From Populus alba (lineage: Eukaryota; Streptophyta; Magnoliopsida; Malpighiales; Salicaceae), in the NCBI RefSeq assembly GCF_005239225.2, contig NC_133289.1, forward strand, positions 15,484,889-15,548,888: a stretch of 64,000 nt of DNA. The letters are read 5' to 3'. Of this stretch, positions 60,290 through 64,000 are shown in pieces. The notes beneath the pieces were generated by a model. That model saw only the letters and a list, made by a program, of their open reading frames with translations, made no database searches and had not been told where the DNA came from. How positions within the stretch are numbered: the stretch's first letter is position 1; each line of letters starts with the position of its first letter. Made by a program: the position numbers and the translations under genes.

Positions 60290-60700
60290 TATAATGAGTT
60301 CATGATAAATAATATAAGGCAATTCTCATCCATATTTATTCTCATGGACATGAGCCTTGTAAAAGTATTTGTCATTTTAATTGCATGCTTATGCATAATA
60401 TAATAATCATCAAACTTAGTACACAAAATACTCATTAATATCTCATAAAATGACTTATCAGCATTTTAAAAAGACTCTTCCATAAATTTCTTAAATTCCT
60501 TAGCATTTTTAGTTTTGAAAAGAGCATACTTGATGTTGTTTGCTAAACTCATTTATATAACTATTAGGCTTGGTCTAATTGATTTTCATACATTTTTTAA
60601 AAAGACTTTTCTTTGGTAATGTTAGTGTTAGTAATAACAATAAATTTCTTAATTTGAAGAGCCAAATCAAGCTCCAAAACATCTAAGTAAAACATCAATT
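60290..60700 (-). pseudogene. Decayed Copia gag (UBN2 type)
   Basis: Minus-strand translation, across frameshifts, matches the gag-polypeptide order: LDLALQIKKF, then a KNAKEFKKFMEESF block, then ADKSFYEILMSILCTKFD. It then continues through KMTNTFTRLMSM to ENCLILFIMNSLYKK. These parallel the residues of plant Copia gag proteins (LDLDLAL, AKEFL..EEKF, LMMKLVTMKYDG, FIMSSLP). No LTR or pol was found nearby, so this is an isolated fragment. Confidence 0.65.
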
Positions 60701-62526
60701 AAAAAAAATCAAGCCCATTAAATATTGGAATACACCAAGCATGCAAATGAGAGAAATAAGAACAAATACTTGCAAAGATTGGTAAAAAAGCTCAAAAATT
60801 TTAGTCTTGCCAAGAAATATTGCCAAGTGTGTAGCTACCACTTCAGTTTTGGCTGGTGATCAAAGTGAAATTTCTAAACCCAATTACCCACTTTGAGTCC
60901 ATTATCGGGCTATTTATTCAGTCTATGTACTATGACCTCTCTTTTCTTAATCCTAACCAGATTAAATTCTAACTTAATTATCATGAGCATACACACATTT
61001 TGCACGGTTCTTATCTCTTCTCAAACAAAAACACTTCCACTACTAGACACAGACTTCTTTGAACCAAAACAATAAAATATACAGACAGTAGCAATAGTTT
61101 TATGAGGAAAATTATATTTTTCTTCTAATCTTTCTAATTTTCACATAGGTTTATGATAGAAGAAAATGTATTGTTATAGGGTACCAGTTTTGTAAAAATC
61201 TATTTTGTATTATAATAATGGTTGCTTTTTACTGTATTTTTTATTTAGAAATACATCAAAATAATCTAAAAACATAAAAAATTAATTAATTTTTTTTATA
61301 AAAATTTAAATTGTTTCAAAAATATTTCTTTACCGTAAAATTAAATAGACTTTGTATTCCATACTTCTATCAAGTGTTGTGCAGTTTAATACAAAAACTG
61401 CTTCTCAACATTAACTAAGAGTATTATAGCCTTTAATATTTATTAAAACCATTTAAGATTTCATTATCACTGGTCTATTTGGGCCACATCTTACTATTTA
61501 CACTAAGAGGGAGGCTTGTCAGATGTGATTTTTATGAATTTTTATATTGTTTCATTAATTTGAAGCCGCAGAGCTTTTCGTTCATTTGATCATGGTTGCT
61601 TTTTGTTGTTGCTGTATGTATTGGTAGGTATTTCCACCTATATAATAACTTTTGAGGAAGGTGCATTAGTTTTAGATGATTCAATGACTCAAACACCTGC
61701 ATACTGCTTCAACCAGGAGATCAAGAACATTTAGATTTTAGTTTTAAGATGGCGTGTTCTGGTTTCTGGTAGAAGATGGAGGTTGTTTCCTAGTTTAGTC
61801 ATGAAGAAAGTCACCGGTACATGTTATCCAGAAAAGAAAATGAAAGGGGCGGAAATTGTGTACTCGACTTCATGAGTTATCTGTGGAGATGAGATGGATG
61901 CTACAATTTTAGGTTCTCCTTAGTAATAGAATTGTTGATTTGATGGCTAATGCACTGTACTCTACCAGTAAATCAGTATTTTATATTGATCAGTACCTCT
62001 TGTGAAGCACTTAAAAGCAAGCACAACATATTAACAAGGATTAAACAAAAAAGGAAGAGAACTGATAAGCACTTGAATTGTTTTTATTTAGGTTGCTTGC
62101 AGTATTGTTGTATTTTGTAGTTTCTTATGGTTGGAATGATTTTTTTTTTATCTTATCCATCCAAAAATGAAAACGGTACTTCATATGCTGATGAGAGGAT
62201 CAAATACAGTTGGTATTGGGAATTTAACAGAGAAAATAAAGGGTTTTGCCACTGTTAATATTCTAGAAGGATTTTCTGACAATGAAGCATTATGGCCCTT
62301 CCTCGGTGGTTTCGAGCTCCATGCCCATGTTACTTCTTTTCGAGGCAAGAAAATGAAGCCTCTTGTCATTACCGAACAAGCCAAATTTGCTTGATGAATC
62401 TTTTTAGTTACTAAGATAATTTACTTAATAATAACTGCAAGCAAAAATATGTTTATTTTAGACGCTGCATGCCAATCTCACACCAACCCCGAAAATAAAC
62501 AATACAGAGACACAGGATCAAGAAGG
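60701..62526. other. Intergenic with an unassigned ORF, no confident gene
   Basis: Mixed AT-rich sequence with a ~200-bp repeat copy (61215-61330). A plus-strand open frame 62167-62394 (75 aa) has protein-like composition but no recognised similarity, no splice partners and no upstream coding context. Confidence 0.45.
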
Positions 62527-62965
62527 TCAACTCGGAATCAGCAGTTGAGACGAGCCGGCTGTAGAACTGGCAACCGGGGCAGCTTGAGGCAACATTTTAG
62601 ATTTAGCAGTCACCTTCCCATTTGACAAAGCAGGTTTGGTTGGAAGTGTGGATTTGCTCTCTTGCTTTGAATGAGCTTTCTTGAGGTTATGAGGCTCGGA
62701 GTGAACCCTAATGTCCCATGGCCGAGCAGCAATCCAGCGCTCCTTCCAGCTCCAACCCCAGTTTTCTTTGCCGAGGCTGTAATAGGCCTGGCCTAGATAT
62801 TGGGTAGGGTTGGCTCTCCACTGTAAATCATTCACATTAAGCTCACACGTTTACCTCCAACTGAACCAGAGACTGCAGGAAATAAATATGTTTAACAGTT
62901 AATGGACCTGATGAGAGAAGGCATATGCCATGGCTCGTTCACGCTTTACTGCAGCTTCTTCTCTT
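62527..62965 (-). pseudogene. IQD (IQ67-domain) gene, last two exons only
   Basis: The exon at about 62908-62965 encodes REEAAVKRERAMAYAFSHQ and ends at a GT donor. After an 87-bp intron, exon 62527-62820 continues with WRANP, then NWGWSWKERWIAARPW and a Lys/Ser-rich tail ending in a stop. Both pieces are diagnostic of the C-terminal half of plant IQD proteins (RERALAYAFSHQ, WGWSWLERWMAARPWE). IQD proteins are calmodulin-binding scaffolds at microtubules and the nucleus. The 1000 bp upstream to the window edge shows no IQ67 domain or further exons, so this is a truncated copy, unless a very large intron puts the rest outside. A short direct repeat of the exon edge lies upstream (see findings). 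Confidence 0.78.
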
Positions 62966-64000
62966 TACAGTTAATGAACCAGAGAAGGCATATTGATCAA
63001 GTCTTCGGCCACCACAGGAAACAGCTGCAGCTCAAACAGTGTAAGTGCATTGGTTTCGGATTCCATGCCAATTTGTGAGGCTGGGTCTGCTTTTACAGGA
63101 GAAAGGTCACAATTGTTAGTGCCTTTAGATCAAGAGCAATGTAAAAAAACATATCGAACTCCCAAGTTAAGCGTTCGACATTTGCATTGATGTAAGAAAA
63201 GGGTGAGACGAGATACAAAAGTTTGCTTCATTTTTTAGGATAAAAAGAACAGATAGAAGATAGACATTGGTCGGTTCAATCTTTAGATTAGGGTTGAGTC
63301 TATTTGGTATCCATAAAGAAAGTATTTCAAGAGGGGGAGAGACTTCCAAGACAAGGTTAGCTTCATTTTCCTCGATTGTCTTCTTAGATATTTCATAATC
63401 CTAAACCATTTCCTCCTTTTAATCATATCCATTATATTTGAAAAGTAAAAAATAATTAAAAAAATAATGACAACAAAGAGAGAGATGTATAGAATTTTGC
63501 TTGGACAGGATCCAACAATAACAATGTGTTATTATATTATTATCAAATCAATTCAGATGGATAGTTCAGATGGTCAGATTTTGAGTTTATTTTATAATGG
63601 TCACAAGTTCAAGTTGTCTTAAGGCCACTGGAAACTTACATGGTTATTAACTTTAAGACCCGTGGAATTAGTCAATATACGTACAAGCTAACTTAAACAC
63701 TCATATTAATAATAAAAAAAGTATTATCAAATCAAAGCTCTTACGTCAAGGAAATCATGACACTTAAATTCAATCATCTCATCACTAGAAATAGAAAAAT
63801 ATATGGATTTGAATTATTAAATTTTAAAACTGTGAGGGAAAAACTTTTTGTTGATTAATTGTTATATTACATTTTGTATGGTATTGTTCTGTCTTTATTT
63901 TTTAAAACTTTGGGATAAAAAGTAGCGGCAACAAGCCAAAAACTGAAAAGCAAAATGTAAAAACTTATATTCGTGAAGCGCTATTGATTTCGTCGGCAGT
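62966..64000. other. Right-edge region, no gene seen
   Basis: Sequence upstream of the IQD remnant. The open frames 62993-63190 and 63167-63349 are not recognised. Minus-strand continuity with the IQD gene was looked for and not found. Confidence 0.45.

Noticed and set aside
62167..62394. 75-aa plus-strand frame
   Set aside because: No similarity recognised and no gene context; left as unassigned sequence.

Overview
This is nuclear plant DNA: AT-rich intergenic sequence, GT-AG introns, plant-only gene families and several classes of plant transposable element. The overall look, including the abundant A/T-rich dispersed repeats and the gene sequences, fits a woody eudicot, most likely a Salicaceae species (poplar or willow type). 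The species call is an inference and was not tested by a search.

Three genes can be assembled as complete intron-exon models, all on the minus strand: a MATE/DTX transporter (8 exons, 487 aa, 10489-13089), a UGT78-type flavonoid 3-O-glycosyltransferase (2 exons, 450 aa, 21941-23969) and a CBL-interacting protein kinase of the CIPK21 type (14 exons, 436 aa, 48469-51053). Two further gene remnants are visible. A PR-1/CAP gene on the plus strand (41847-42349) is broken by a frameshift. The last two exons of an IQD (IQ67-domain) gene lie on the minus strand (62527-62965) without the calmodulin-binding part.

Most of the rest is mobile DNA. Region 1-3030 holds a decayed plus-strand Copia pol. Region 4083-9646 is a minus-strand Copia element with a 445-bp TRIM inserted in its gag. 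Region 15150-15347 is a tRNA-derived SINE, and 16323-16440 a 5'-truncated relative, both with target-site duplications. Region 24334-25965 is a 1.6-kb non-autonomous CACTA-like element whose empty site survives in a duplicated segment near 36323. Region 26989-34613 is a third Copia element (minus strand) whose 5' LTR is split by a 2.4-kb Helitron-like element (32155-34533). Region 39630-40612 is a hAT-like element. Region 52911-53765 is a decayed hAT transposase and 60290-60700 a decayed Copia gag.

Between these lie T-rich and A-rich intergenic stretches with dispersed ~200-bp repeats, microsatellites, a ~65-bp degenerate minisatellite (18420-18840), a 173-bp tandem duplication (17512-17857) and a near-perfect 105-bp triplication (54606-54920). 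The genes are functionally unrelated (transport, flavonoid glycosylation, calcium signalling, defence) and do not form a cluster. No clearly new biological system was found. The most informative features are the datable nested insertions, especially the filled/empty-site pair for the CACTA-like element and the Helitron inside an LTR.
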